A stretch of 64,000 bases of DNA from Martinezella lusitana (GTDB lineage: Bacteria; Pseudomonadota; Alphaproteobacteria; Rhizobiales; Rhizobiaceae), in contig NZ_JACHBG010000001.1 of the NCBI RefSeq assembly GCF_014207095.1, positions 434,001 to 498,000 on the forward strand. The letters run 5' to 3'. The position numbers and the translations under genes are program-made. Under the pieces are notes generated by a model, which ran no database searches, had not been told where the DNA came from, and worked only from the letters and a program-made list of their open reading frames with translations. Every line of letters starts with the position of its first letter. The first letter of the stretch is position 1. Of this stretch, positions 7,783 through 15,909 are shown piece by piece.

Positions 7783-9150
7783 ATGTCCGACACGCCAAGC
7801 CGTTCCAATCTCGCCGCCGTCGATGCTGCCCACCATCTCCATCCCTTCACGAATATGAAGAAGCTGAATGCCGATGGCACACGGATCATCCAGCGCGGCG
7901 AGGGCGCACATATCTTTGACAGCAACGGCAAGAAGTATCTCGACGGTTTCGCCGGCCTCTGGTGCGTAAATATCGGCTATGGCCGCACCGAGATTGCCGA
8001 AGCCGCCATGCGGCAGATGAACGAGCTGCCTTATTACAATACGTTTTTCGGCACGACGACGACACCGACGACATTGCTGTCCGAGAAGGTCTGCGCCCGT
8101 GCCGGGCCGCATTTCAACCATGTCTTCTTCACCAATTCCGGCTCGGAAGCTAGTGACACCTGGTTCCGCATGGCGCGCGTCTATTGGGCTGCTGTCGGCC
8201 AGCCGGCGAAGAAGACCGTCATTGCTCGCAGGAACGGCTATCACGGCTCCACCGTCGCGGGCGCCAGCATGGGCGGCATGAAATACATGCACGAGCAGGG
8301 CGATCTGCCGATCCAGGGCGTCGTCCACATCGGCCAGCCCTACTGGTACGCCGAGGGCGGCGATCTTTCGCCGGAAGAATTTGGCTTGAAGGTCGCCCGT
8401 GAACTGGAAGAGAAGATCGACGAACTGGGCGAGGACAATGTCGCCGCCTTCGTTGCCGAGCCCGTGCAGGGAGCCGGCGGGGTGATCATCCCGCCATCAA
8501 CCTATTGGCCCGAGATCGCACGCATCTGCAAGGCGCGGAATATCCTGCTCGTTTCGGACGAAGTCATCTGCGGCTTCGGCCGCTTGGGCTCGTGGTTCGG
8601 CTTTCAGCATTTCGGCGTCGAGCCCGATCTTGCACCAATCGCCAAGGGACTTTCCTCCGGATACCTGCCGATCGGCGGCGTGCTCGTCAGCGATCGCATC
8701 GCCGATGTTTTCATCAACGAGGTCGGTGAGTTCAATCACGGCTTCACCTATTCGGGCCATCCCGTCTGCGCGGCTGCCGCCATCGAGAATTTGAGGATCA
8801 TCGAGGAGGAGCGGCTGGTCGAGCGCGTCCGCGACGACATCGGTCCTTATTTCGCCAAGGCGTGGGGCAGTCTTGCGGATCACGATATGGTCGGCGAAGC
8901 CGTCAGCGTCGGCCTGATGGGCGCCTTGCAGCTTGCCGCGGACAAATCCACCCGCCGTAGGTTCGAAAAACCGGATGCGGTCGGTTCGGCCGTGCGCAAC
9001 CATGCCCTGGCAAACGGTCTGGTGCTGCGCGCAACAGGTGACCGCATGCTGGCCTCGCCGCCGCTTATCATCAGTCATGAGGAAGTGGATACGATGGTAC
9101 GGATCGCGCGGCAAGCGCTCGATGCCGTCTGGGCTGACATGCGCTCGTAA
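7783..9150 (+). CDS. Class III aminotransferase (putrescine/omega-amino acid-pyruvate type)
   Basis: 455-aa PLP-dependent, fold-type I transaminase. Signature segments are NSGSEASDTWFRMARVYW (phosphate-binding region), VSDEVICGFGRLG, and the PLP lysine in PIAKGLSSGYLPIGGV. Relatives of this type move amino groups from putrescine, beta-alanine or GABA to pyruvate. Divergence from the glutamine-synthetase-like gene, with 79 nt between the chosen starts, suggests a shared promoter region and a joint role in amine or polyamine breakdown. AGGAA precedes the ATG at 7783; upstream codons in the frame are unlikely to be used. A hairpin follows the stop. Confidence 0.88.
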   Translation: MSDTPSRSNLAAVDAAHHLHPFTNMKKLNADGTRIIQRGEGAHIFDSNGKKYLDGFAGLWCVNIGYGRTEIAEAAMRQMNELPYYNTFFGTTTTPTTLLSEKVCARAGPHFNHVFFTNSGSEASDTWFRMARVYWAAVGQPAKKTVIARRNGYHGSTVAGASMGGMKYMHEQGDLPIQGVVHIGQPYWYAEGGDLSPEEFGLKVARELEEKIDELGEDNVAAFVAEPVQGAGGVIIPPSTYWPEIARICKARNILLVSDEVICGFGRLGSWFGFQHFGVEPDLAPIAKGLSSGYLPIGGVLVSDRIADVFINEVGEFNHGFTYSGHPVCAAAAIENLRIIEEERLVERVRDDIGPYFAKAWGSLADHDMVGEAVSVGLMGALQLAADKSTRRRFEKPDAVGSAVRNHALANGLVLRATGDRMLASPPLIISHEEVDTMVRIARQALDAVWADMRS

Positions 9151-9173
9151 GCGGCACTTCGCTTCAACGACGG

Positions 9174-9198
9174 CCGTGCGCCAACGGACGGCGCACGG
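9174..9198. terminator. Terminator-like hairpin between convergent genes
   Basis: The perfect 9-bp stem CCGTGCGCC/GGCGCACGG has a 7-nt loop and lies between the aminotransferase stop and the glycosyltransferase stop. There is no strong T-run. Confidence 0.5.
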
Positions 9199-9242
9199 AG
9201 GGCATGATCACGAAGTCAGCAGTCCAGCTTCCGATCGGAAAC

Positions 9243-10262
9243 TCAAACGTCCTGATGCTCGCGGTCGAAGATCTTGCGCACGATGTAGTTCGGCGAGAGA
9301 TCGTCGCGATAATAGATGCGGGCGATCATTTCGGCGAGAATGCCCGTCGTGATCATCTGAACGGAGGACAAGAGCAGCACGACGCCGACCATCAGCAGCG
9401 GACGGCTGCCGATATCGTCGCCGAAGATGAACTTATCGATGAACAGCCAGAACAGGATAATCGCTGCAAGCGCGCCAAGGCCGAGGCCGAGCGAGCCGAA
9501 GAAATGCCCGGGCCGCGCCTTGTAGCGCATGAAGAACATCACCGAGAGCAGATCGAGAATGACGCGGAAGGTACGCGAAATCCCGTATTTCGACGTGCCG
9601 TGCTGGCGGGCATGGTGGGTGACGGGCACTTCACCGATGCGTGAGCTCGGCACGACGCCTGCGACCCAGGCCGGAATGAAGCGGTGCATCTCGCCCATCA
9701 GCTTGACCTGCTTGATGATCGAGGCGCGATAGATCTTAAGGCTGCAGCCATAGTCGTGCAGCTTGACACCGGTGATGCGGCCGATCAGGTAGTTGGCGCA
9801 CCAGGACGGGATCTTGCGCAGGAGGAGGCCGTCCTGGCGGTTCTTGCGCCAGCCGACGAGCAGGTCGAGCTGCCGCCGTTCCAGTTCATCGACCATCGAA
9901 GGAATGTCCTTCGGATCGTTCTGCAAGTCGCCGTCCATGGTGGCGATGAGGCGGCCATTGGCGGCATCGATGCCGGCCTGCATGGCGGCCGTCTGGCCGA
10001 AATTGCGCTGCAGTTCGACGATGCGCAGGATCAGCCCTTCGCGTGTCAGCGACCGGCGCGCATTGGCAAGCGTCGCATCCGCGCTGCCGTCATCGACCAG
10101 GATCAGTTCCCAGGGCTTGGTAAAGCCGGTCATCGACGTACAGATGCGCTCGATCAGCGGACCGACGCTTTCTTCCTCGTTGAAGACGGGCACAACCAGC
10201 GAAAGCTCCAGCTGGTCTGCCGCATCGGCCTGGGGGAGGGTCGACTCTGCCGTTGTCTGCAA
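9243..10262 (-). CDS. Membrane glycosyltransferase, family 2 (DPM1/ArnC-like)
   Basis: 339-aa glycosyltransferase predicted to load a sugar onto an undecaprenyl/polyprenyl carrier. The GT-A domain (about residues 20-240) shows VVPVFNEEESVGPLI, LVDDGSADAT and the acidic TMDGDLQNDP metal motif. Two C-terminal transmembrane helices (about 250-310) anchor it, as in ArnC and bactoprenol glucosyltransferases. GGAG precedes a TTG start at 10262 by 9 nt. It is divergent from a membrane protein of the LPG-synthase type, so both may act on envelope lipids. The sugar donor is not known. Confidence 0.88.
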   Translation of the reverse strand: MQTTAESTLPQADAADQLELSLVVPVFNEEESVGPLIERICTSMTGFTKPWELILVDDGSADATLANARRSLTREGLILRIVELQRNFGQTAAMQAGIDAANGRLIATMDGDLQNDPKDIPSMVDELERRQLDLLVGWRKNRQDGLLLRKIPSWCANYLIGRITGVKLHDYGCSLKIYRASIIKQVKLMGEMHRFIPAWVAGVVPSSRIGEVPVTHHARQHGTSKYGISRTFRVILDLLSVMFFMRYKARPGHFFGSLGLGLGALAAIILFWLFIDKFIFGDDIGSRPLLMVGVVLLLSSVQMITTGILAEMIARIYYRDDLSPNYIVRKIFDREHQDV

Positions 10263-10358
10263 CTCTTCTTTCTCCTAAAAGACCGGCAGAACCTGCCGGA
10301 CGGAAACGAGCGAAACGTCCGGGCTCAGCCTCCGCTCGCATTTGGGTGCCCTAACTAC

Positions 10359-11318
10359 ATGAAGACTCCAATGGTGGCCAGTCGACAGAATTGGTTTATT
10401 CGCAACCGAATGACGCTACTGACCCTCGCAGTTGTCGTGGCCTACGCTGCCTTCATCGAATGGTTCTGGGGCTGGGACTCCATTCTGGCGCAATGGGGTA
10501 AGGTCGGCGCGCTGCCGATCCTTCTGGCACTCGCGCTTCTGACCGGCACCTATTTCCTGCGAACCTGGCGCATCTACGATTACTTTCCAAAGGAAACATC
10601 GGGCCGTTTCACGGCGCTGTTCCGTGTGACGCAAGTCCATAACCTGCTGAATATCATGATGCCTTTCCGCACCGGCGAGACCAGCTTCCCGGTGTTGATG
10701 CGCTCGGAGTTCGGCATCCCGCTGGCGCGGGGCACATCGGCGCTATTCGTCATGCGCCTGCTCGATTTGCACGCGCTGTTGGCCGCAGCCGGCGTCGGTC
10801 TTGCGCTTGCCTCGTCCTATCATGTCCTGGCCTGGATTGTGTGGGCAGCCTTTCTGCTTCTGCCCGTCGCTGGGTTTATCTCCCGCCGGCCGCTGATCCG
10901 TCTTGCCGCCCGCATCCTGCCGAAGAAGGCGCAGGGCCTGGTGCACGAGCTGGAGCGTGGCCTGCCGGTCAACGCCCGGGCCTTTGCGCGCGCCTGGCTG
11001 ACGACCGTCGTCAACTGGCTGGTCAAGGTCGTCGTGCTCGCTTGGGCGCTCCGCCTCATGAACGTCACTCCGCTCTCAGCAAGCTTCGGTGGTGCGCTCG
11101 GCGGCGAATTATCATCAGTGCTTCCGGTGCATGCGCCGGGAGGCGTCGGCACTTATCCTGCCGGCATCACCGCCGGCGCCATGGCCTTCGGTGCTTCAAG
11201 CGCGAAGGAAGCAATCGAAAATCTCGCGCAGGCCAGCATCAATGCACATCTGCTGATCATCGTGTCGGCGCTGACGGGAACTGCGATCGGATTGCTGGTC
11301 GGGCGCAAGCGCAGCTGA
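10359..11318 (+). CDS. Lysylphosphatidylglycerol synthase-type transmembrane (UPF0104) protein
   Basis: 319-aa integral membrane protein with about eight hydrophobic helices, matching the flippase-like transmembrane domain of the LPG synthase/UPF0104 family. Features include the conserved LLNIMMPFRTGE near residue 98 and the HAPGGVGTYPAG turn late in the protein. It lacks the soluble aminoacyl-transferase domain of MprF, so it may move or flip a lipid rather than lysinylate it. The start is at 10359, or at the in-frame ATG 10371. It is divergent from a prenyl-sugar transferase and convergent with the sigma-factor gene (8 nt apart). Confidence 0.82.
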   Translation: MKTPMVASRQNWFIRNRMTLLTLAVVVAYAAFIEWFWGWDSILAQWGKVGALPILLALALLTGTYFLRTWRIYDYFPKETSGRFTALFRVTQVHNLLNIMMPFRTGETSFPVLMRSEFGIPLARGTSALFVMRLLDLHALLAAAGVGLALASSYHVLAWIVWAAFLLLPVAGFISRRPLIRLAARILPKKAQGLVHELERGLPVNARAFARAWLTTVVNWLVKVVVLAWALRLMNVTPLSASFGGALGGELSSVLPVHAPGGVGTYPAGITAGAMAFGASSAKEAIENLAQASINAHLLIIVSALTGTAIGLLVGRKRS

Positions 11319-11326
11319 AGCGATTG

Positions 11327-12571
11327 TCACCGCGCAATGTCATCCAGCTCGGACAATCGCTTGCGCAGGAACGCTTGTTCCGGTGCCTGCTGGCAAAGCG
11401 AAAGCGCAGTTTCGTAGGCCTGCCGCGCCTCGTCCAATCGTCCAAGCTGTCTCAGGAAATCGGCCCTCGCGGCATGGGTCAGATGATAACGCGCCATGCG
11501 CTCTTCGTGCAGCAGGCCGTCGACGATGAAAAGCGCTGTAGCCGGGCCATCGCGCATGGAGATTGCCACGGCCCGATTGAGTTCGATCACGGGTGAGGGA
11601 CTGGCCATCAACAACAGATCGTAGAGCGCGACGAGCTGCTGCCAGTCGGTATCGCCAGCGGTTACTGCGCGAGCATGTTCTGCCGCGATCGCGGCCTGCA
11701 GCGCATAGCTGCCGACGCTCTCAGCCGACATGGCTCTTGCCGACAATAGCAGACCCTCGCGGATCTGGCTGCGATTCCAGAGCGCGCGATCCTGATCGAC
11801 CAGCAGCACCAGATCGCCTGAGGCATCCGTGCGGGCAAGCCGCCGCGAATCCTGCAGCAGCATGATCGCAAGAAGCCCTTCGATCTCCGGATCCGGCAAT
11901 AGCTGCAGCAAAAGCCTGCCGAGCCGAATGGCTTCCGCGGCGAGACCGGCGCGGACGACCGCAGAGCCCGACGATGCCGAATAACCCTCGTTGAAGACGA
12001 GATAGATGACGTGCAGTACCTGGGCCAACCGCTCCGGCAATTCGGTTTTGCCTGGCACCTCATAAGGAATGCGGGCGGAACGAATGCGGTTCTTGGCGCG
12101 GACGATGCGTTGGGCAACGGTCGGCGCCGGAATCAGAAAGGCATGGGCGATCTCTTCCGTGGTCAGCCCGCAAACCTCGCGCAGCGCCATCGCCATGCGC
12201 GCCTCGGCGGGCACCAGGGGATGGCAACAGGTGAAGATCAGCCGCAGCATGTCGTCTTCGATCTCTTCGGGTTCCGTGGTCTCCATCGCCTCTCCCTCCG
12301 GGTAAAGGCTGTCGGCAATGTCCGAGCGCGCGGCATCGAAGCGTGTCCGGCGCCTGATGTGGTCGATGGCGCGAAAGCGGCCGGCCGAAACAAGCCAGGC
12401 ATAGGGATTGGCCGGGATCGTCTCCTGCGTCCATTGCTGCGCCGCCGCCGCAAAGGCATCGTGAAGCGCTTCTTCGGCCCGGTCAAAATCGCCGAGCAGA
12501 CGGATCAGCGTTGCCAGCACGCGGCGCGAGTGGCTGCGATAGATGCTGTCGATGGTTTGGTTCGTTGGCAC
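11327..12571 (-). CDS. ECF RNA polymerase sigma factor, ECF42-like, with C-terminal extension
   Basis: 414-aa sigma factor. Region 2 (about residues 10-75, with AEEALHDAFAAAAQQW) and region 4 (about 120-180, LTTEEIAHAFLIPAPTVAQR) are followed by a long TPR-like C-terminal extension containing the YLVFNEGYSAS stretch. This architecture, next to DGPF/YciI genes, is the hallmark of the ECF42 group, which lacks an anti-sigma factor and is thought to use its C-terminus for control. The GTG at 12571 starts 4 nt after the upstream YciI stop; a TTG at 12592 is also possible. It is the last gene of a four-gene operon. Confidence 0.9.
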   Translation of the reverse strand: MPTNQTIDSIYRSHSRRVLATLIRLLGDFDRAEEALHDAFAAAAQQWTQETIPANPYAWLVSAGRFRAIDHIRRRTRFDAARSDIADSLYPEGEAMETTEPEEIEDDMLRLIFTCCHPLVPAEARMAMALREVCGLTTEEIAHAFLIPAPTVAQRIVRAKNRIRSARIPYEVPGKTELPERLAQVLHVIYLVFNEGYSASSGSAVVRAGLAAEAIRLGRLLLQLLPDPEIEGLLAIMLLQDSRRLARTDASGDLVLLVDQDRALWNRSQIREGLLLSARAMSAESVGSYALQAAIAAEHARAVTAGDTDWQQLVALYDLLLMASPSPVIELNRAVAISMRDGPATALFIVDGLLHEERMARYHLTHAARADFLRQLGRLDEARQAYETALSLCQQAPEQAFLRKRLSELDDIAR

Positions 12572-12575
12572 GGCG

Positions 12576-12953
12576 TCAGGATATCTCCGCAAGGTCTCCC
12601 TTAAGGGTCAGGGTCCGCACTGGCCGGATCTCGATGGCGCCGTAGCGCGCCGAGGGGATGCGTTTGGCAATCTCCGCTGCGCTCTCCATATCCGGCGCGT
12701 CGATGACATAGAAGCCGGCCAGATATTCCTTGGTTTCCACAAATGGCCCGTCCGTCACCGAAAAGGTCTTGCCATGCGGCCGGATGACGATCGATTTGTT
12801 TCGCAGTTCCAGCGCATCCGAAACGATCAGGCTGCCGTCCCGTCGCAAGCCTTCGTCATAAACGAAATGCTCTCCGATCAGATGGTTGATCTCGCTTTGA
12901 TTCAGACGTCCGTCGACGTCAATGGATGTGTAGATTAGACATAGAAACCGCAT
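12576..12953 (-). CDS. YciI/DGPF family protein (third in operon)
   Basis: 125-aa small cytosolic protein of the YCII-related family. It carries the characteristic segment VTDGPFVETKEYLAGFYVIDA with the DGPF motif. YciI proteins form dimeric ferredoxin-like folds, and a His/Asp pair can be catalytic in some members, but the reaction here is unknown. Its TGA lies 4 nt before the sigma factor GTG, so the two are probably translationally coupled. It differs in sequence from the other two YciI genes of the operon. Confidence 0.88.
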   Translation of the reverse strand: MRFLCLIYTSIDVDGRLNQSEINHLIGEHFVYDEGLRRDGSLIVSDALELRNKSIVIRPHGKTFSVTDGPFVETKEYLAGFYVIDAPDMESAAEIAKRIPSARYGAIEIRPVRTLTLKGDLAEIS

Positions 12954-12969
12954 GTGTTCTCCCTTCTAG

Positions 12970-13332
12970 CTATTCGTCCGGAAAGCGGATGTCGTAGGCG
13001 CCGCGAACCTCGATCATGCCGTAGCGGGTAACGGGGAAGGTCGCGGCGATTTCAGTCGCTTCCTCGATGTCTCTCGCCTCGATCAGCACGAAGCCGCCGA
13101 GATGCTCCTTCATTTCCGCGAAGGGGCCGTCGGTGACAGCGGCCTGGCCTTGGCGCACCCGAACCGTTTTGGCAGCCTTCGGTTCATGCAGCGCATTGGC
13201 GACGATGATATGGCCGCTGTTGCGCAACCGATTGTCGTTGTCGATCGAATCTTGCGTCAGTTTTCGCCCTTCCTCTTCGGAAAGCTTGGCGATCTCGGCA
13301 GTTTCGAACCAGACCTGGCAAAGGAATTTCAT
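12970..13332 (-). CDS. YciI/DGPF family protein (second in operon)
   Basis: 120-aa YCII-related protein with MKFLCQVWFETAEIAKLSEE at the N-terminus and VTDGPFAEMKEHLGGFVLIE in the middle. I chose the ATG at 13332 because it aligns with the start of the neighbouring paralogue (MKYLCQVWF) and has AGGAGG upstream; the frame continues to 13431 without support. It lies 10 nt after the first YciI stop. The function is unknown; it is co-transcribed with an ECF42-like sigma factor. Confidence 0.88.
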   Translation of the reverse strand: MKFLCQVWFETAEIAKLSEEEGRKLTQDSIDNDNRLRNSGHIIVANALHEPKAAKTVRVRQGQAAVTDGPFAEMKEHLGGFVLIEARDIEEATEIAATFPVTRYGMIEVRGAYDIRFPDE

Positions 13333-13342
13333 GGTTACCTCC

Positions 13343-13702
13343 TCAAGTGTCCGGGCCGAAAGAATAGATCGGGCGTACCTCGATTGCGCCAAGCTTGGCG
13401 AGCGGAATGCCGGCGGCAATGCGGATTGCATCGTTCAGGTCCTTCGCGTCGATCAGAATAAACCCGCCAAGATACTCCTTGGTTTCGATGAAGGGACCAT
13501 CCGTCACCGCGGTCTCACCATTGCGGACCCGCACCGTCACCGCCGATCGCGGCGATTGCAGCGCTTCGGCGTGGATCATGTTGCCGCTTGCCATCAGATC
13601 GCGGTCATAGCCGAGCGAATCCGAATCGAGCTTGTGCTTTTCCTCCTTGGTCATGACGTCGAGCGCCGTGCCATCGAACCAGACCTGGCAGAGATATTTC
13701 AT
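13343..13702 (-). CDS. YciI/DGPF family protein (first in operon)
   Basis: 119-aa YCII-related protein (MKYLCQVWFDGTALDVMTKE at the N-terminus; VTDGPFIETKEYLGGFILID in the middle). It leads the operon YciI-YciI-YciI-sigma. GAGGAG lies upstream of the ATG at 13702, and an ECF42-like promoter (TGTCGA, 17 nt, CGTC) lies at 13739-13765. In known ECF42 systems, the sigma factor activates its own YciI genes, which fits this promoter. Confidence 0.9.
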   Translation of the reverse strand: MKYLCQVWFDGTALDVMTKEEKHKLDSDSLGYDRDLMASGNMIHAEALQSPRSAVTVRVRNGETAVTDGPFIETKEYLGGFILIDAKDLNDAIRIAAGIPLAKLGAIEVRPIYSFGPDT

Positions 13703-13738
13703 CGCAGCGTCTCCTCTTTCAATTTGCTGACGGCTCTA

Positions 13739-13765
13739 GACGAGCGGCTTTCGCGCAAATCGACA
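13739..13765 (-). promoter_or_regulatory. ECF42-like promoter of the YciI-sigma operon
   Basis: On the minus strand, TGTCGA (13765-13760) is followed by exactly 17 nt and then CGTC (13742-13739). This fits the ECF42 consensus as I recall it from Streptomyces work (-35 TGTCGA, -10 CG[A/T]C). The operon ATG is 37 nt further on. Confidence 0.7.
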
Positions 13766-13799
13766 CCCAGATTGGCAGCATGGCAAAAATTTCCGCCGC

Positions 13800-13826
13800 T
13801 GTCGAAAAAGCTCGACGTCGGTCGAC
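13800..13826 (+). promoter_or_regulatory. ECF42-like promoter of the small membrane protein gene
   Basis: On the plus strand, TGTCGA (13800-13805), 17 nt, then CGAC (13823-13826). It has the same elements and spacing as the divergent promoter at 13739-13765. The next ATG with a strong ribosome binding site is at 13859. Confidence 0.65.
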
Positions 13827-13858
13827 CAGTTCCGTCATCACGACAAGGAGTGACGGAG

Positions 13859-14089
13859 ATGTACAGTCTGGAAGCCGCAATCGTTCATTATTGGCAAAGG
13901 AAGACGCTGAAGGAAGAAGAGCTGCTGGAGGCGGCCGATGCCGGCAGAGTCGTGTACCGCATCTGGATCGGATTTGTAGGCTTTGCCTTCTTGATCCTGT
14001 GCTTGAGTTTGGGTGCGCAGCCAAACGACGAACGGCCGCAAGTCGCGGCCGTTGCAAAGGTAGTTTCGATGCCTACAGACGGGCGGTAG
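13859..14089 (+). CDS. Small single-helix membrane protein, predicted ECF42 target
   Basis: 76-aa protein that I do not recognise as a named family. Residues 1-35 are charged and soluble (VHYWQRKTLKEEELLEAADA); one hydrophobic helix follows (about 36-54, IWIGFVGFAFLILCLSLGA); the tail is short and polar. AAGGAG lies 8 nt before the ATG. It is divergent from the YciI-sigma operon and has its own ECF42-like promoter 33-59 nt upstream. The codons near the C-terminus contain a strong hairpin (14031-14053) that may serve as the amn terminator on the other strand. Its role could be membrane-located sensing or stress response, but this is speculation. Confidence 0.7.
   Translation: MYSLEAAIVHYWQRKTLKEEELLEAADAGRVVYRIWIGFVGFAFLILCLSLGAQPNDERPQVAAVAKVVSMPTDGR
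14031..14053. terminator. Hairpin downstream of amn, inside the small ORF
   Basis: The 9-bp perfect stem AACGGCCGC/GCGGCCGTT has a 5-nt loop. On the minus strand it lies about 53 nt after the amn stop and is followed by CGTCGTTT, so it may end amn transcription. Confidence 0.45.
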
Positions 14090-14105
14090 GGCAGAAGCTC
14101 TGGCC

Positions 14106-15608
14106 CTATTGGAACGCCGTTTCGAAGAAACTGCGCAGCTTGCGTGAATGCAGTGTTTCCGGCGGCATGGCGGCCAGCTTCTGGATGGCGCGGATGCCGA
14201 TCTGCAGATGCTGGTTCACCTGGGTACGGTAGAAGGCGGTCGCCATGCCTGGCAGCTTCAGTTCGCCATGCAAAGGCTTGTCCGAAACGCAGAGCAGCGT
14301 GCCGTAGGGAACGCGGAAGCGGAAGCCGTTGGCGGCGATCGTGGCTGATTCCATATCGAGCGCGACCGCGCGGGCCTGAGACAGCCGCTTCACGGGGCCT
14401 GCCTGATCGCGCAGTTCCCAGTTGCGGTTGTCGATCGTGCCGACCGTGCCCGTGCGCATGATGCGCTTCAGCTCGAAACCTTCGTAGCCAGTGATTTCGG
14501 CAACGGCTGCTTCCAGCGCGACCTGCACTTCGGCGAGCGCCGGGATCGGCACCCAGACCGGCAGGTCGTCGTCGAGAACATGGTCCTCGCGCATGTAGGC
14601 ATGAGCAAGCACATAGTCGCCTAGCCGCTGGCTGTTGCGCAGACCGGCGCAATGGCCGAGCATCAGCCAGGCATGCGGGCGCAGCACCGCAACGTGGTCG
14701 GTGATCGTCTTGGCGTTGGACGGGCCGACGCCAATATTGATCATGGTGATGCCGGCATGGCCCTTCCTCTTCAAATGGTAGGCCGGCATCTGCGGCAGCC
14801 GCGGTGTGGTCACGTCGCCTTCGGGCTGGCTGGAGCCGGCCTTGGTGATGATGTTGCCGGGTTCGACGAATTCGGTATAGCCGTCGCCGCCGCTCGCCAT
14901 CAGATCGCGGGCCCATTGGCAGAATTCGTCGATATAGAACTGGTAGTTCGTGAACAGCACGAAATTCTGGAAGTGCGCGGCGCTGGTCGCCGTGTAGTGG
15001 ACCAGACGGGCCAGCGAATAGTCGATACGCTGTGCCGTGAACGGGGCAAGCGGCGAGGGCTGGCCCGGCGGCGGGATATATTCGCCGTTGGCAATCTCGT
15101 CATCGGTGGTGTTGAGGTCAGGCGTATCGAAGAGATCGCGCAGCGGGATATCCTCGAACACGCTGGCGGATGCCTCGACATGCGCTCCTTCACCAAAGGC
15201 GAAATGCAGCGGGATCGGTGTGGTCGACTCGGACACGACAACCGGAACGTTGTGGCTGCGCATCAGCAGCGTCAGTTGCTCCTTCAGGTAATGCTTGAAG
15301 AGATGCGGCCGCGTGATCGTCGTCGTGTAGACGCCGGGCGCCGTGACATGGCCGTAGGAGAGGCGGGAATCGACATGGCCGAAGCTTGTCGTCTCGATGC
15401 TGACCTGCGGATAGAAGGCGCGATAGCGCGCCGTGATCGGCGCACCCTTGGCGAGCTTGGTGAAATTGTCGATCAGGAACGCCGTATTGCGTTCGTATAG
15501 CTCCGTCAGCGCTTCGACCGCCTTGGCCGGATCATCGAATGTCCGCGGCTGGAACGGGCTGGGGGAGGAGATGTCGAGGGGCGAAAAAGGAGAGATTCGG
15601 TTGCTCAT
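14106..15608 (-). CDS. amn: AMP nucleosidase
   Basis: 500-aa cytosolic enzyme that hydrolyses AMP to adenine and ribose 5-phosphate, tuning adenylate levels. A unique N-terminal domain (about residues 1-190) precedes a nucleoside-phosphorylase-like catalytic domain. The catalytic domain shows GVGPSNAKTITDHVAVLRP and the C-terminal ALDMESATIAANGFRFRVPY, where the acidic residues contact the base. Length matches the family. It stands alone, convergent with the small membrane protein gene. No unusual residue loss was seen. Confidence 0.92.
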   Translation of the reverse strand: MSNRISPFSPLDISSPSPFQPRTFDDPAKAVEALTELYERNTAFLIDNFTKLAKGAPITARYRAFYPQVSIETTSFGHVDSRLSYGHVTAPGVYTTTITRPHLFKHYLKEQLTLLMRSHNVPVVVSESTTPIPLHFAFGEGAHVEASASVFEDIPLRDLFDTPDLNTTDDEIANGEYIPPPGQPSPLAPFTAQRIDYSLARLVHYTATSAAHFQNFVLFTNYQFYIDEFCQWARDLMASGGDGYTEFVEPGNIITKAGSSQPEGDVTTPRLPQMPAYHLKRKGHAGITMINIGVGPSNAKTITDHVAVLRPHAWLMLGHCAGLRNSQRLGDYVLAHAYMREDHVLDDDLPVWVPIPALAEVQVALEAAVAEITGYEGFELKRIMRTGTVGTIDNRNWELRDQAGPVKRLSQARAVALDMESATIAANGFRFRVPYGTLLCVSDKPLHGELKLPGMATAFYRTQVNQHLQIGIRAIQKLAAMPPETLHSRKLRSFFETAFQ

Positions 15609-15732
15609 GAGCCATTATAGAGTGTCGTTGTTAACAAGCAAACGACGTTGCAAGAGGCGGCTCTGGATTTTCTCAGCTATTTTGTTCTTGCGGGATTCGC
15701 ACCCCGGTCATCCGAGGTGCGTCAGCACTTGT

Positions 15733-15909
15733 TTATTGTACTGTCGTGCAGTAGGGCGCGCCGGTCTGCACGCAGGTGAAGCTTGCCCCAAAATGCGATT
15801 GTGCGCCGCTGCGGCCGGCATGTTCGACCGCAACCGAAAAGCTGAATGCGAAGACGGCCGCAAACAGCATAATAACTACAAAGCGCCGTGCGATGATGAT
15901 CGAGTCCAT
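15733..15909 (-). CDS. Small secreted or membrane peptide with two C-terminal cysteines
   Basis: 58-aa hypothetical protein. After a short charged start (MDSIIIARR) comes one hydrophobic helix (about residues 10-28, VVIMLFAAVFAFSFSVAV), then a short tail containing FTCVQTGAPYCTTVQ. The helix could be a signal peptide or anchor; the two cysteines eight residues apart could form a disulfide in the periplasm. AGGA lies just upstream of the ATG at 15909. The frame extends to 15942. I do not recognise the family; the call rests on the signal-like N-terminus and the ribosome binding site. Confidence 0.5.
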   Translation of the reverse strand: MDSIIIARRFVVIMLFAAVFAFSFSVAVEHAGRSGAQSHFGASFTCVQTGAPYCTTVQ

